Origin: Acinetobacter lwoffii
GTDB taxonomy: Bacteria > Pseudomonadota > Gammaproteobacteria > Pseudomonadales > Moraxellaceae
Direction of reading: 5' to 3'
DNA: 54,305 bases
Assembly (NCBI RefSeq): GCF_024129435.1
Contig: NZ_JAMXXN010000019.1
Location: forward strand, 1-54,305
How positions within the stretch are numbered: position 1 is the first letter of the stretch; every line of letters begins with the position of its first letter. Of the stretch, positions 17,352-26,233 are shown one piece after another. Below the pieces are notes generated by a model, which saw only the letters and a list, made by a program, of their open reading frames with translations, was not told the DNA's origin and did not search any database. The position numbers were made by a program, and so were the translations under genes.

Positions 17352-18449
17352 ATGATTCAGTTAAAACAAAACTTTCAGCGCCAGCAAAAAAAATTGAAAC
17401 ACCTCAGCACCCGGGTGTTTAATGCCTCCTCACTGATCCTGTCGCAAAAAACCCCTTTTGAATATATTGCCGGCACCGAGTTTTGCAAGATTCGTTATTA
17501 CGCTTCACCTGAGAAAAAATATAAGGAGCCTCTGGTTTTCATCGCACCGTTAGCCATTAATATGGATATCTATGATCTGTATCCTTATCGCTCTCTGGTC
17601 AAGCATTTTCAGCATAGCGGTTTTGATGTCTATCTGGTGGAATGGAAACGCTTTAACTTTAAGCACCGTCACCTGAATTTTTTATCTTTTATCGATGCAG
17701 CCATTCCTCAATCCATTGAAACCATCTGCAAGCATTCAGGCAGTCAGTTCATTTCCTTACACGGCTGGAGTATGGCTGGGGTGTTTGTCACGCTCTATAC
17801 AGCCCTGCATTCGCCTGAACATGTCAAGAATCTGATCGTGGTGGGCAGTCCTATCGACAGTTATGCGTCAGGACGTGTCGGCAAACTTTTTTCTACGACC
17901 AATAAACTGATTTCTAAAAATAAGAATTTGCAACAGGCCATTCATCAAGGATTGATCCCGAAGCAATATATTCATACGCCGGGTATTGTAAATGCCTTGG
18001 GCTTCAAGTTACTCGATCCGATCGGCTGGCTCAAAAGCCAGAAGCAGTTTTTGCTGAATCTGGATCATGTCGAAGATGTCTATGAACATGCCACCATGGG
18101 AAATTTCCTGAACAAGATGATTGATTATCCAGGTGGGATTAATCAGGACATGGTGCTGCATTTATGGCTGCAAAATCCTTTAAAACAGGGTTCTATCACT
18201 TTGGATGGCCGTGTCGTTGATCTTAAAAATATCAGCTGCTCCCTGTTGGTAGGTGCAGGTCAAACCGATCAGATTGTCACAGAACAGTCAGCTAAGCCTT
18301 TGATGGAATTGACAAGTAGCCAAGATAAGACGTTTACTCTTATACCGGGTGGTCATCTTGGACTAATGTCGAACCAGAAAACGGCAAATACATTCTGGCC
18401 CAAAATGACGACCTGGCTGGTGCAGCGCTCTACACGTCTTGATGTTTAG
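17352..18449 (+). CDS. PhaC-like alpha/beta hydrolase
   Basis: The 365 residues have the alpha/beta fold pattern of polyhydroxyalkanoate synthases: the strand PLVFIAPLAINMDIYDL, FDVYLVEWKR, and a nucleophile elbow LHGWSMAG. The nucleophile is serine (S140); true PHA synthases have cysteine here, so this is more likely a hydrolase or depolymerase-like relative. The other triad members fit D306 (GAGQTDQIV) and H335 (PGGHLGL). There is no signal peptide. No phaB, phaR or phasin gene is nearby. Transcribed divergently from metZ across 142 bases. The start has only weak ribosome binding sequence. Confidence 0.78.
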   Translation: MIQLKQNFQRQQKKLKHLSTRVFNASSLILSQKTPFEYIAGTEFCKIRYYASPEKKYKEPLVFIAPLAINMDIYDLYPYRSLVKHFQHSGFDVYLVEWKRFNFKHRHLNFLSFIDAAIPQSIETICKHSGSQFISLHGWSMAGVFVTLYTALHSPEHVKNLIVVGSPIDSYASGRVGKLFSTTNKLISKNKNLQQAIHQGLIPKQYIHTPGIVNALGFKLLDPIGWLKSQKQFLLNLDHVEDVYEHATMGNFLNKMIDYPGGINQDMVLHLWLQNPLKQGSITLDGRVVDLKNISCSLLVGAGQTDQIVTEQSAKPLMELTSSQDKTFTLIPGGHLGLMSNQKTANTFWPKMTTWLVQRSTRLDV

Positions 18450-18511
18450 TGTAGATTCCCCGCACCAGAAAAAAATATTAAATAGCTTTAAACATATTCA
18501 GAGGGTACAGC

Positions 18512-19384
18512 ATGATTCAGTCAGTGGCATTTATCGGCCTAGGTGCAATGGGTTTTCGTATGGCTGCACATTTACCCAAGCAGTTTGATACGGTCTATGT
18601 CTGGAACCGCAGCTTTAACAAAGCAGAGCAACATGCTGCTGAATATGGCACCCAAGCCGTCACACTGGAACAGGCCGTACAGGCAGATGTGATTTTTTCA
18701 TGCTTGCCAACTAGCGCTGACGTTGAACGACTTCTGGAAAATTTACCGCTTAAATCCGGTTCAGTCTGGGTCGACTGCACCAGTGGTGTACCGGATTCTG
18801 CCCAAAAACTGGCAGTACAACTGGCTGAACATGGGGTAATCTTTCTGGATGCACCGGTCAGCGGTCAAACCATTGGCGCTGAAAATGGCACGTTAACTGT
18901 GATGGTGGGCGGTAATACAGAGGGTTATGAAAAAGCCCTTCCTGCGATGCAGGCTTTTGGCAAACTGATCAAGCATGTCGGTGAATCTGGCGCGGGTTTT
19001 GCAGTGAAGGCCGTAAATAATATGTTAATGGCTGTAAACCTGTGTGCTGTCGCAGAAGGCTTTACTACACTGAAAGCGCATGGGGTAAACCTGCATGAAG
19101 CACTGGATTGTATTAATGCTTCCAGCGGTAAAAGTATGGTGACTGAAACCGTTTTGCCGCAGCGTATTTTAAACCGCAGTTTTCCTGTAACCTTTGCCCT
19201 GCCACTCTTGGCCAAAGATACAGGCATTGCAATCGACCTTGCGCGTGAAGCCAAACTTTCTGCGCCTGTGCTCTCGTTGACCCAGAATCTGATTCAAGCG
19301 GCCAGCGATCTGTCGGATAAAAACAGTGATTTTTCCAGTGCTGTGAAAATGTATGAATCATGGAGTAATATTACCATCGAGTAA
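18512..19384 (+). CDS. NAD(P)-dependent beta-hydroxyacid dehydrogenase
   Basis: The 290-residue protein belongs to the 3-hydroxyisobutyrate dehydrogenase family. It has a Rossmann GLGAMG (9-14), the substrate loop DAPVSGQTIGAENGTLTVMVGG (about 113-134) and the catalytic lysine in KAVNNML near 169. The family oxidises 3-hydroxyisobutyrate, tartronate semialdehyde or similar acids. The substrate cannot be fixed from sequence, and no valine-degradation genes are adjacent. GAGGG six bases before ATG gives a good start. It is 62 bases after the PhaC-like gene and may share its transcript. Confidence 0.87.
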   Translation: MIQSVAFIGLGAMGFRMAAHLPKQFDTVYVWNRSFNKAEQHAAEYGTQAVTLEQAVQADVIFSCLPTSADVERLLENLPLKSGSVWVDCTSGVPDSAQKLAVQLAEHGVIFLDAPVSGQTIGAENGTLTVMVGGNTEGYEKALPAMQAFGKLIKHVGESGAGFAVKAVNNMLMAVNLCAVAEGFTTLKAHGVNLHEALDCINASSGKSMVTETVLPQRILNRSFPVTFALPLLAKDTGIAIDLAREAKLSAPVLSLTQNLIQAASDLSDKNSDFSSAVKMYESWSNITIE

Positions 19385-19470
19385 TATCTCGCCATTGAAT
19401 AATGATAACGAAACCTCATATTGTGACTAGTAGGCAGGCACATATAGTGGATAACCCAGAGGAAACTCTC

Positions 19471-19740
19471 ATGAAGAAATTTTCTGTTGCAGCATTGATT
19501 GGCTTTGCAACTTTGTTCGGGGCTTCAACATCGGTTCTTGCATCTGAACAAGAGTGCAAAAAATTAAAAAATGATCATGACGTGATTTATGCGTCTAAAG
19601 GTTTCTGTTTCAAAGATCCTGAAGCAAAAGCCAAGTTTGGTAATGACAATTGCTATACAACCAAGCCAAAATTCTCGGAAAAAGAGCAACAACGTCTTGA
19701 CGCGATCAAAGATCGTCAGAAAGAATTGAACTGTAAATAA
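19471..19740 (+). CDS. Exported YARHG-domain protein
   Basis: I take the ATG at 19471, where AGAGGAAA is well placed and a clean signal peptide follows (about 1-23, ending SVLAS); a longer frame begins 23 codons upstream without support. The mature part of about 65 residues carries a YARHG-like domain: IYASKGFCFKDPEAKAKFGNDNCY, with three of its four cysteines likely paired in the periplasm. The domain is found in many envelope proteins, function unknown. The C-terminal tail is charged and helical. Confidence 0.78.
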   Translation: MKKFSVAALIGFATLFGASTSVLASEQECKKLKNDHDVIYASKGFCFKDPEAKAKFGNDNCYTTKPKFSEKEQQRLDAIKDRQKELNCK

Positions 19741-19771
19741 TTCAGTTTAATGACGCTCAAGGAATATACTT

Positions 19772-20185
19772 ATGACTTATGATGATCAGAATATTTTTGC
19801 ACGAATTCTACGCGGTGAACTTCCTGCGATAAAAGTGTATGAAGATGACCAGGTTCTTGCATTTATGGACATCATGCCTCAGGCAGAAGGTCATACTCTC
19901 GTGGTTCCGAAAACTCCGGCGATCACTTTACTGGATCTACCCCCTGAAGCTGCAGCCTATACGATTCAGATCGTACAGAAAGTTGCAAAAGCTATTGAAA
20001 AAGGTTTAGGTGTGGACGGTATCGTGCTGATGCAATTATCAGGGGCCGCAGCGGGTCAGACCGTACCACACGTACATTTCCATCTGGTTCCTACCTCTTT
20101 GCACAATCTGGGCAAACATGCAGCACAAATGGGCGACCAGGAAAAAATTAAAGCGCTGGCTGAGAAAATTAAAGCTGCCCTTTAA
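19772..20185 (+). CDS. HIT family nucleotide hydrolase
   Basis: The 137 residues are a histidine-triad protein. The active-site motif VPHVHFHLVP has histidines at 100, 102 and 104, and the N-terminal FARILRGELPAIKVYEDDQVLAFMDI matches the HinT/Fhit-like core. HIT enzymes hydrolyse nucleoside phosphoramidates or dinucleoside polyphosphates and act as homodimers in the cytoplasm. A strong terminator follows 17 bases after the stop. Confidence 0.93.
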   Translation: MTYDDQNIFARILRGELPAIKVYEDDQVLAFMDIMPQAEGHTLVVPKTPAITLLDLPPEAAAYTIQIVQKVAKAIEKGLGVDGIVLMQLSGAAAGQTVPHVHFHLVPTSLHNLGKHAAQMGDQEKIKALAEKIKAAL

Positions 20186-20201
20186 GCTATTCTTAATACC
20201 T

Positions 20202-20228
20202 AAAAATGGAGCCTCGGCTCCATTTTTT
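20202..20228 (+). terminator. Intrinsic terminator after the HIT gene
   Basis: AAAAATGGAGC and GCTCCATTTTT pair around CTCG, followed by T residues. Confidence 0.9.
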
Positions 20229-20529
20229 ATGTCTAATGTATTTCACTCTTGATTAAGCCAATAAAATATCAGTAAAAGTCACCTAGCCTATTTTTAAGTT
20301 TTGCAGCAAACACCGAGCTTAGCTGTATTTGCATCAATCCTGCTTACCCCACTCGTAATCCTATAAAAAATAAGACAATGATTGTCTTTAATATTTCTGA
20401 AATATTTCCTTAATCATATTGACTTATTTGTAATGAATACTTGGCACCAATAGAGCAGTAGATGTTTCAAAACAATACTGAAACTTGTTTTTAAGACGAT
20501 GAATAAAAAAGTCTTTATTGGAGCAACAC
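20229..20529 (+). promoter_or_regulatory. Porin upstream region with a 17-bp palindrome
   Basis: This gene-free stretch precedes the porin. At 20372-20388 there is an odd palindrome, AAGACAAT, G, ATTGTCTT, with 8-bp perfect arms. It partly resembles the 7-1-7 Fur box core TGATAATnATTATCA (about four mismatches), so iron control is possible but weakly supported. TTGACT at about 20419 could be a -35 box, but I find no convincing -10 at the right distance. Confidence 0.35.
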
Positions 20530-21663
20530 ATGAAAAAAACGTTATCTGCATTAGCAATCGGGGCAACAATTTTAACACCAGTGATGGCAGCTGCTGCTGA
20601 TGTTAAAGTGTATGGTCGTGCACACGTTTCTTTAGATTATCTGGATGATGGCCAGGATTATAACGAAGTAGGTCTTTCTTCAAACTCTTCACGCCTAGGC
20701 TTTAAAGCTGAACAAAAACTAGAAAATGGTATGACCGTATTTGGTCAAATCGAACAGGAAATTAACTTTGCAAGTGGTTCTGCAAATGATGATGTTGAAT
20801 TTGCAACTCGTGATACTTTTGTTGGTTTAAAAGGTGATTTCGGTCAAGCACGTATCGGTCGTTTTGACAGCCCATTCAAAGTAGCACGTGGCCCGGTCAA
20901 CGTCTTTGGTGATATGGTCGGTGATGTTCGTAACGTCACACGTGCTGGCAACTTGCGTTTTGATGAACGTAATAACAATACCATTGAATATAAATCACCT
21001 AAGTTTGGCGGCGGCTTTAATGTTTTAGCAGCACTTTCTTTACACGAAGGTAATAGCCCTGATAGCGTGTCAACGTCTTCACCAAAAACTACTGTAATTG
21101 AAACTGTGAATGGTCCAGTAACAGTAGTCGTACCGGGAACCACAACTACTACCAATAAAGATAATCGCGATGATAAAGCATACGACCTCGCTTTAACCTA
21201 TAAAGAAGGTAAAGTTGATTTTGCTGCTGCCTATGAACATTATGAAGAAGATGCAGGTCGTGGCGAACGCGATGGTTTCCGTATTGCTGGTGCTTACAAA
21301 ATCACCCCTGAATTCAATCTGGGCGGTTTATACCAATTCCTTCAACATGATAATTCTGAAGCAAACCCAGATGCACAAGTATTTGGTGTAGCCGGTGAAT
21401 ATAAATTTGCACCAAAAACCTCATTCCGTGGTGAAGTATTCCACCGCGATGTCGATGCCGATGATGCGAATGCAACTTTACTGGCAATCGGACTTGAGCA
21501 CCGTTTAGATCCAACAGTCCGCATTTATGGCAACATAGCAACTGTATTAAATGATGAAAACTCAAACCTTACCCCTTGGGCACAAGGTCGTACCAATACT
21601 GTAGGTGGCGTACGCGGTGAAGACAGTCTAGGACTTTCCCTAGGCATGCGTTACGACTTCTAA
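20530..21663 (+). CDS. Gram-negative outer membrane porin
   Basis: The 377-residue precursor starts with MKKTLSALAIGATILTPVMA, a signal peptide cleaved after AAA near residue 22. The mature protein is a 16-strand-type porin: it opens DVKVYGRAHVSLDYL, contains LGFKAEQKLENGMTVFGQIEQE and FVGLKGDFGQARIGRFDSP (barrel and eyelet-loop region about 85-110), and ends in the obligatory aromatic, LSLGMRYDF. A Thr/Val-rich loop around 185-205 carries TTTTTN and looks like a surface loop. GGAG sits before the ATG at 20530; a TTG four codons earlier lies within that site and is not used here. It should allow diffusion of small anionic or neutral solutes. Confidence 0.9.
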   Translation: MKKTLSALAIGATILTPVMAAAADVKVYGRAHVSLDYLDDGQDYNEVGLSSNSSRLGFKAEQKLENGMTVFGQIEQEINFASGSANDDVEFATRDTFVGLKGDFGQARIGRFDSPFKVARGPVNVFGDMVGDVRNVTRAGNLRFDERNNNTIEYKSPKFGGGFNVLAALSLHEGNSPDSVSTSSPKTTVIETVNGPVTVVVPGTTTTTNKDNRDDKAYDLALTYKEGKVDFAAAYEHYEEDAGRGERDGFRIAGAYKITPEFNLGGLYQFLQHDNSEANPDAQVFGVAGEYKFAPKTSFRGEVFHRDVDADDANATLLAIGLEHRLDPTVRIYGNIATVLNDENSNLTPWAQGRTNTVGGVRGEDSLGLSLGMRYDF

Positions 21664-21687
21664 GTCCAGTCTCCCTCACAAAGCTTA

Positions 21688-21719
21688 AAAAGAACATGCC
21701 TCCAGCATGTTCTTTTTTT
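21688..21719 (+). terminator. Intrinsic terminator of the porin gene
   Basis: AGAACATGC and GCATGTTCT with a five-base loop, followed by seven T, 27 bases after the porin stop. Confidence 0.92.
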
Positions 21720-21794
21720 GGTGTGTTTTTTATCAATATAAATATAGTGAGAAAGATTGTGACACTGATATTCAACCCTCATAAAACCAACCAG

Positions 21795-21918
21795 TTTAGT
21801 TTGATTAATTTTATTCTTTATTTTAAAACCAAGCATTTTAATCAGATTAAAAAATATTAATCCAACTAAAATAATCTACATTAAAATATATAAATATAAG
21901 CATTTTAGTCGGATTTAA
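21795..21918 (+). promoter_or_regulatory. Four-copy motif array upstream of the cyd operon
   Basis: The gene-free stretch 21720-22099 is extremely A/T-rich. It contains four similar copies of a 14-15-base motif, TTTArTynGATTwA. They are TTTAGTTTGATTAA at 21795, TTTAATCAGATTAA at 21837, TTTAGTTGGATTAA on the minus strand at 21857-21872, and TTTAGTCGGATTTAA at 21904. Two copies lie in a longer imperfect direct repeat (AAGCATTTTArTC at 21831 and 21898). A regulator of the oxidase operon is the simplest explanation; no regulator can be named. Confidence 0.45.
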
Positions 21919-22099
21919 AAACCGATAGAATTACATAAAATAATAAAAAATATTTAGAATAAATTTTAACTCATATAAATATATATTTAATATTTTCAAA
22001 CATTTATAAATATATATTTATTTAAACTGTATCGTCTATTTATTTTTTATTTACAATAGATTAATAATATACAACAAGTCATATAACAGGCTTAGTCGA

Positions 22100-22291
22100 A
22101 TGAGCTTAGTTCCCAAAAATCTAAACCAGAGAGTGGTTAGAGAAATAACTGCCATTTTAATTATCAAGGTTATTTTACTCATGATAATTAAAAATATCTG
22201 GTTTGATGCGCCTACGATTCCTAAAAATTTTGACAACCAAGTCGCCGAGCGTATCGCCGGCAATCCTTCCCAAATCCAGGAGACACGTTGA
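22100..22291 (+). CDS. cydP: Cytochrome bd operon small protein CydP
   Basis: This 63-residue protein has one membrane helix (about 15-34, [20 protein letters not shown]) preceded by RVVRE and followed by a hydrophilic tail. Size, topology and position directly before cydA match CydP, a putative small subunit of cytochrome bd in some gammaproteobacteria. Its stop overlaps the cydA ATG (TGATG), so the two are translationally coupled. Role in assembly or stability of the oxidase is presumed from context. Confidence 0.8.
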   Translation: MSLVPKNLNQRVVREITAILIIKVILLMIIKNIWFDAPTIPKNFDNQVAERIAGNPSQIQETR

Positions 22292-23877
22292 TGATTTCTG
22301 AAAGCGTGGTCGATCTCTCGCGGTTCCAGTTCGCCATGACCGCGATGTATCACTTTATTTTTGTTCCACTGACGCTAGGTCTGGCATTTCTGCTTGCCAT
22401 TATGGAAACCACCTATGTGATTTCCGGCAAAGAAATCTATAAAGACATGACCAAGTTCTGGGGAAAACTGTTTGGTATTAACTTTGCCTTAGGGGTAACC
22501 ACCGGCCTGACCATGGAGTTCCAGTTCGGAACCAACTGGGCTTATTACTCGCATTATGTCGGTGATATTTTCGGTGCACCGCTGGCGATTGAAGGTTTGA
22601 TGGCCTTCTTCCTTGAATCGACGTTTATTGGCTTGTTCTTCTTTGGTTGGGATCGCCTGTCCAAAGTGCAACATCTGGCAGTAACCTGGCTGGTGGCTTT
22701 AGGCTCGAACATGTCCGCACTCTGGATTCTGGTCGCCAATGGCTGGATGCAAAACCCGGTCGGTTCGGCATTTAACTATGAAACCATGCGTATGGAAATG
22801 GTGGACTTTGCTGCATTGATCTTTAACCCGGTCGCTCAGGTTAAATTTGTGCATACAGTATCTGCCGGTTATGTCACAGGTGCCATCTTCGTCCTGGCTA
22901 TTTCAAGTTACTACATGCTGAAAAAACGTGACTTGCCTTTTGCACGCCGTTCTTTTGCCATTGCAGCCATCTTCGGGCTTGCTTCTACACTTTCAGTGAT
23001 TTTACTGGGTGATGAATCAGGGTATGAGCTGGGCGATGTACAGAAAACCAAACTGGCAGCGATTGAAGCAGAATGGGATACTCACCCTGCACCTGCGCCA
23101 TTTACTTTGTTCGGTATCCCGAATAAGGAAACCATGACTACAGATTATGCAGTGAAAATTCCTTATGTAATGGGTCTGATTGCTACACGTTCTACGACTG
23201 AACAAGTTACAGGTATTAAGGACCTGCTGGTTCAGCATGAAGCGCGTATCCGTAATGGTATGGTGGCCTATTCGCAACTGGAAAAATTACGTGCTGGTGA
23301 TCAGTCTCCAGAACTGAAAACCGCTTTTGAAGAAAGCCAAAAAGACCTCGGTTACGGTCTGCTGCTGAAGAAATACACGCCAAATGTCGTTGATGCCTCT
23401 GAAGAGCAAATCAAAGCAGCTGCTAAAGATACCATTCCACACGTACCAAGTCTGTTCTGGGCCTTCCGTGCCATGGTTGCTTCTGGCTTCTTGATGCTAC
23501 TTCTATTTGCACTGGCAACTTTTGCGGTAGCAAAACGTAATGCTGAAAACAAACCATGGTTATTGAAATTTGCATTATTTGCACTTCCTCTGCCTTGGGT
23601 TGCTGCGCAAACTGGCTGGTATGTGGCAGAAGTAGGTCGTCAACCTTGGACCATTGGTGAGGTATTACCGACGCATCTTTCAGCATCAAGCTTAAGTACA
23701 GGTGATGTCTGGGGTTCAATCCTTGCATTGGCAGCATTCTATACCGTGTTACTGATTATCGAGATGTATCTGATGATCAAGTTCTCACGTCTTGGCCCAA
23801 GCTCACTGCATACCGGTAAATACCATTTTGAAAAGCTTGCAGCTGCAGAGAAGGCAAATGAGGAGACTCCCGCATGA
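22291..23877 (+). CDS. cydA: Cytochrome bd ubiquinol oxidase subunit I
   Basis: CydA carries the quinol site and three haems of the bd oxidase, a high-affinity terminal oxidase in the inner membrane. I use the ATG at 22291, eight bases after AGGAG; a TTG one codon earlier is unlikely. The 528 residues include the haem ligand histidine near 18 ([13 protein letters not shown]), the glutamate in [18 protein letters not shown] near 99, the second histidine in FVHTVSAGY near 185, the Q-loop [21 protein letters not shown] near 238-258 with its lysine and glutamate, the axial methionine in FRAMVASGF and the GRQPW motif. A long Q-loop makes it the L type, like E. coli bd-I. Confidence 0.97.
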   Translation: MISESVVDLSRFQFAMTAMYHFIFVPLTLGLAFLLAIMETTYVISGKEIYKDMTKFWGKLFGINFALGVTTGLTMEFQFGTNWAYYSHYVGDIFGAPLAIEGLMAFFLESTFIGLFFFGWDRLSKVQHLAVTWLVALGSNMSALWILVANGWMQNPVGSAFNYETMRMEMVDFAALIFNPVAQVKFVHTVSAGYVTGAIFVLAISSYYMLKKRDLPFARRSFAIAAIFGLASTLSVILLGDESGYELGDVQKTKLAAIEAEWDTHPAPAPFTLFGIPNKETMTTDYAVKIPYVMGLIATRSTTEQVTGIKDLLVQHEARIRNGMVAYSQLEKLRAGDQSPELKTAFEESQKDLGYGLLLKKYTPNVVDASEEQIKAAAKDTIPHVPSLFWAFRAMVASGFLMLLLFALATFAVAKRNAENKPWLLKFALFALPLPWVAAQTGWYVAEVGRQPWTIGEVLPTHLSASSLSTGDVWGSILALAAFYTVLLIIEMYLMIKFSRLGPSSLHTGKYHFEKLAAAEKANEETPA

Positions 23878-25019
23878 TCGAATATGAATTATTAAAAATC
23901 ATTTGGTGGGTGCTGGTCGGCGTATTGCTGATTGGCTTTGCCCTCACCGATGGCTTCGATATGGGCTCCATGGCGATCATGCCATTTGTGGGCAAAAATG
24001 ATAGCGAGCGCCGTGCAGCGATCAATACCATTGCGCCGCACTGGGACGGTAATCAGGTCTGGTTTATTACTGCCGGCGGTGCGTTATTCGCTGCCTGGCC
24101 AATGGTCTATGCAACTGCCTTCTCCGGCATGTACTGGGCCCTGCTACTAGTCCTGTTTGCCCTGTTTCTGCGTCCGGTCGGCTTTGACTATCGCTCAAAG
24201 CTGGAAAATACCAAATGGCGCAATTCATGGGACTGGGGTCTAGCCATTGGTGGTGCAGTTCCTGCATTGGTCTTTGGTGTAGCTTTCGGCAACATGTTCC
24301 TGGGTGTACCATTTACTTTAGATGAAACTGTACGTTCTACTTATACAGGTAGCTTCTTTGCCCTGCTGAATCCGTTTGCAATTGTCTGTGGTCTGGTCAG
24401 TTTATCGATGCTGTGTGCACATGGTGGTGCATGGCTGATGTTACGCACAGATGGTGACCTACGTCAGCGTTCTGCCAAAGCAACGCAAATCATGGGTCTG
24501 GTGTATTTGGCAACTTTCCTGGCAGCCGGTGCATGGTTGTATTTTGGTGGTATTCAAGGCTATACCTTGGTTACACCTTTTGATACCAATGGTGTTGCCA
24601 ATCCGCTTGCAAAAGAAGTATTGACCAATGCTAATCCAGGCTGGATGAACAACTATTCGACTTATCCAATCACGATGGCAGCGCCTATTGCCGGCATTTT
24701 GGGTGGCTTGATCATTGTCTTGGCAGCAGGTAAAAACAAAGCAGGCCTGAGCTTCCTGGGTTCATCTCTGGCTGTCATCGGTGCAATTCTAACTGCTGGT
24801 TTTGCCCTATTCCCTTTCCTGATGCCTTCAAGCATTAACCCGGTTGCAAGTCTGACTATGTGGGATGCGGTATCTAGTAAAAATACTTTAACGGTCATGA
24901 CCGTTGCTGCCTGTATCTTTGTTCCACTGATCCTGATCTATACCACTTGGTGTTATTACAAGATGTGGGGCGTGATTACCAACAAACACATTGAAGATAA
25001 TTCACATAGCCTGTACTAA
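23874..25019 (+). CDS. cydB: Cytochrome bd ubiquinol oxidase subunit II
   Basis: CydB is the structural partner of CydA, 381 residues with about eight membrane helices. Typical sequences are [23 protein letters not shown] near 23-45, [20 protein letters not shown] near 60-79 and [21 protein letters not shown] near 100-120. The gene overlaps cydA by four bases (ATGA), so subunits are made in equal amount. cydX follows 25 bases later. Confidence 0.97.
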   Translation: MIEYELLKIIWWVLVGVLLIGFALTDGFDMGSMAIMPFVGKNDSERRAAINTIAPHWDGNQVWFITAGGALFAAWPMVYATAFSGMYWALLLVLFALFLRPVGFDYRSKLENTKWRNSWDWGLAIGGAVPALVFGVAFGNMFLGVPFTLDETVRSTYTGSFFALLNPFAIVCGLVSLSMLCAHGGAWLMLRTDGDLRQRSAKATQIMGLVYLATFLAAGAWLYFGGIQGYTLVTPFDTNGVANPLAKEVLTNANPGWMNNYSTYPITMAAPIAGILGGLIIVLAAGKNKAGLSFLGSSLAVIGAILTAGFALFPFLMPSSINPVASLTMWDAVSSKNTLTVMTVAACIFVPLILIYTTWCYYKMWGVITNKHIEDNSHSLY

Positions 25020-25044
25020 GGCTATGTCTTAAGGAGAGACAACT

Positions 25045-25146
25045 ATGTGGTATTTTGCCTGGATTCTGGGTGTACTGATGGCATGTTTTGCCAGTGTGAT
25101 TGCTGCCATTTACATAGAACAACACCAAGACCTGGATGAGGAATAA
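25045..25146 (+). CDS. cydX: Cytochrome bd small subunit CydX
   Basis: An ATG at 25045, preceded by AAGGAGAGACAACT, opens a 33-codon frame beginning MWYFAWILGVLMACFASVI and ending DLDEE. The N-terminal MWYFAWILG is the hallmark of CydX, a one-helix subunit that stabilises the haem-containing core of the bd oxidase. It lies between cydB and ybgE, the standard place, and the strong ribosome binding site confirms expression. Genes this short are often missed in annotation. Confidence 0.95.
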   Translation: MWYFAWILGVLMACFASVIAAIYIEQHQDLDEE

Positions 25147-25149
25147 AAC

Positions 25150-25452
25150 ATGACAGAAGCTGCGCTTGAGAAAACCGTTGTAGACAAGAAACCAAACAAA
25201 TTTGCGATGATGATTTCCTGCCTCCTGGCTTTTCCTCTCGCAGCCGTGTTATTGGTTCATCCTTCCGCAATACTGGATGCCAATGGTGAATATAGCCATA
25301 GTGCCATGATGTATATCATGATTGGTATTTCTGGAGGCTTTGTCCATGGTGTGGGCTTTATGCCGCGCCACTGGTTCTGGAAATGGTTGTTTAGCCCTTT
25401 CCTAGCATGGCCTTTAATGATCTGGGGCTATTACACCTGGTTTCTCAGTTAA
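25150..25452 (+). CDS. ybgE: Cyd operon protein YbgE
   Basis: The 100 residues have three hydrophobic segments (about 20-38, 53-72, 78-98). GISGGFVHGVGFMPRHWFWKWLF and the final WPLMIWGYYTWFLS match the cyd operon protein YbgE of E. coli, a bd-oxidase-associated membrane protein of unknown exact role. Three bases separate it from cydX. The operon ends at the terminator 12 bases downstream. Confidence 0.9.
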   Translation: MTEAALEKTVVDKKPNKFAMMISCLLAFPLAAVLLVHPSAILDANGEYSHSAMMYIMIGISGGFVHGVGFMPRHWFWKWLFSPFLAWPLMIWGYYTWFLS

Positions 25453-25463
25453 AGTATGAAATT

Positions 25464-25490
25464 AAAAAAGCCCTCAAGTGAGGGCTTTTT
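25464..25490. terminator. Bidirectional terminator of the cyd operon
   Basis: Six A, then GCCCTC and GAGGGC around AAGT, then five T. The stop codon of the convergent minus-strand gene (25474-25476) lies in the left arm, so both genes end in the same hairpin. Confidence 0.92.
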
Positions 25491-26142
25491 GATATCGCTT
25501 ATCGATTTCTGCTTTTTGTTCTACTGTTATATCACTCTGCATCTGGAAACAATTTCTATATTGCGCATGAATGTGATGAATATACTTTTCTTTACCCGCA
25601 TGTCTTAACAATATTTGTGCAGCCATCGTAATAAATCCATTTACTTGTTTAATAATCACAAGCATTTGCTCATCAGCTAATCCTGCTCTTTTTTGAATTA
25701 ATGAATTTCGTCCTGTATGAACAATAGAATGCAAATGTTTTAATGAGTAAAATTTAAACTCTTTAAATATCTCTACTATATGAGCTATCTCTACAATATT
25801 CTCTAATTTCGTTATCATTTCTACTGCTGTCGGGATTTTAATATTCTTTAAAAGGTCATCTGCATTATTTAATTCAAACTTTTGTATTTCTTGATTTGAG
25901 GCAACCATAAGTAACCAGTAAGCTCTAACGACCGCCTCAAACTGAATTCTAAACAAGGCAAGCGCAGATATATCTCTTTTTATTTCCAGTAAACTGAGAA
26001 TAGCCACACCATGCTCAATCGACAATTCACAGCATTGATAAACTATCTCAAGCCGAGGCCCACCCTCCAAAAATATTGAATTATTTAATTCACTCCCAAG
26101 CTCTACCAACATTTTTTCTGATTCACGAAAAATATTACTCAA
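25474..26142 (-). CDS. A/T-rich accessory protein, DUF5677/DUF6988-like
   Basis: This 222-residue protein is nearly all helical with no membrane segment or signal peptide. Its pattern, SALALFRIQFEAVVRAYWLLMVASNQEIQKF (about 59-89) and LKHLHSIVHTGRNSLIQKR (about 135-153), resembles DUF5677 and DUF6988-type proteins, some of which have a HEPN-like helical fold. No HEPN catalytic RxxxxH motif is certain. The gene is clearly richer in A and T than its neighbours and is wedged between ybgE and rodA, which points to acquisition by transfer. Function is unknown; an abortive-infection or sensing role would be a guess. Confidence 0.65.
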   Translation of the reverse strand: MSNIFRESEKMLVELGSELNNSIFLEGGPRLEIVYQCCELSIEHGVAILSLLEIKRDISALALFRIQFEAVVRAYWLLMVASNQEIQKFELNNADDLLKNIKIPTAVEMITKLENIVEIAHIVEIFKEFKFYSLKHLHSIVHTGRNSLIQKRAGLADEQMLVIIKQVNGFITMAAQILLRHAGKEKYIHHIHAQYRNCFQMQSDITVEQKAEIDKRYQKALT

Positions 26143-26200
26143 ACTTAACTTCCTTTTTATACTTAATAGAGATTATTTATGTTTTGTTTTAAGAATAATA

Positions 26201-26227
26201 AAAAAGCCGGAACTAGTCCGACTTTTA
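26201..26227 (-). terminator. Intrinsic terminator of rodA
   Basis: AAAAGCCGGA and TCCGACTTTT pair around ACTAG with one mismatch. The A tract on the left gives the U tract on the minus-strand transcript, seven bases after the rodA stop. Confidence 0.75.
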
Positions 26228-26233
26228 GAATAA

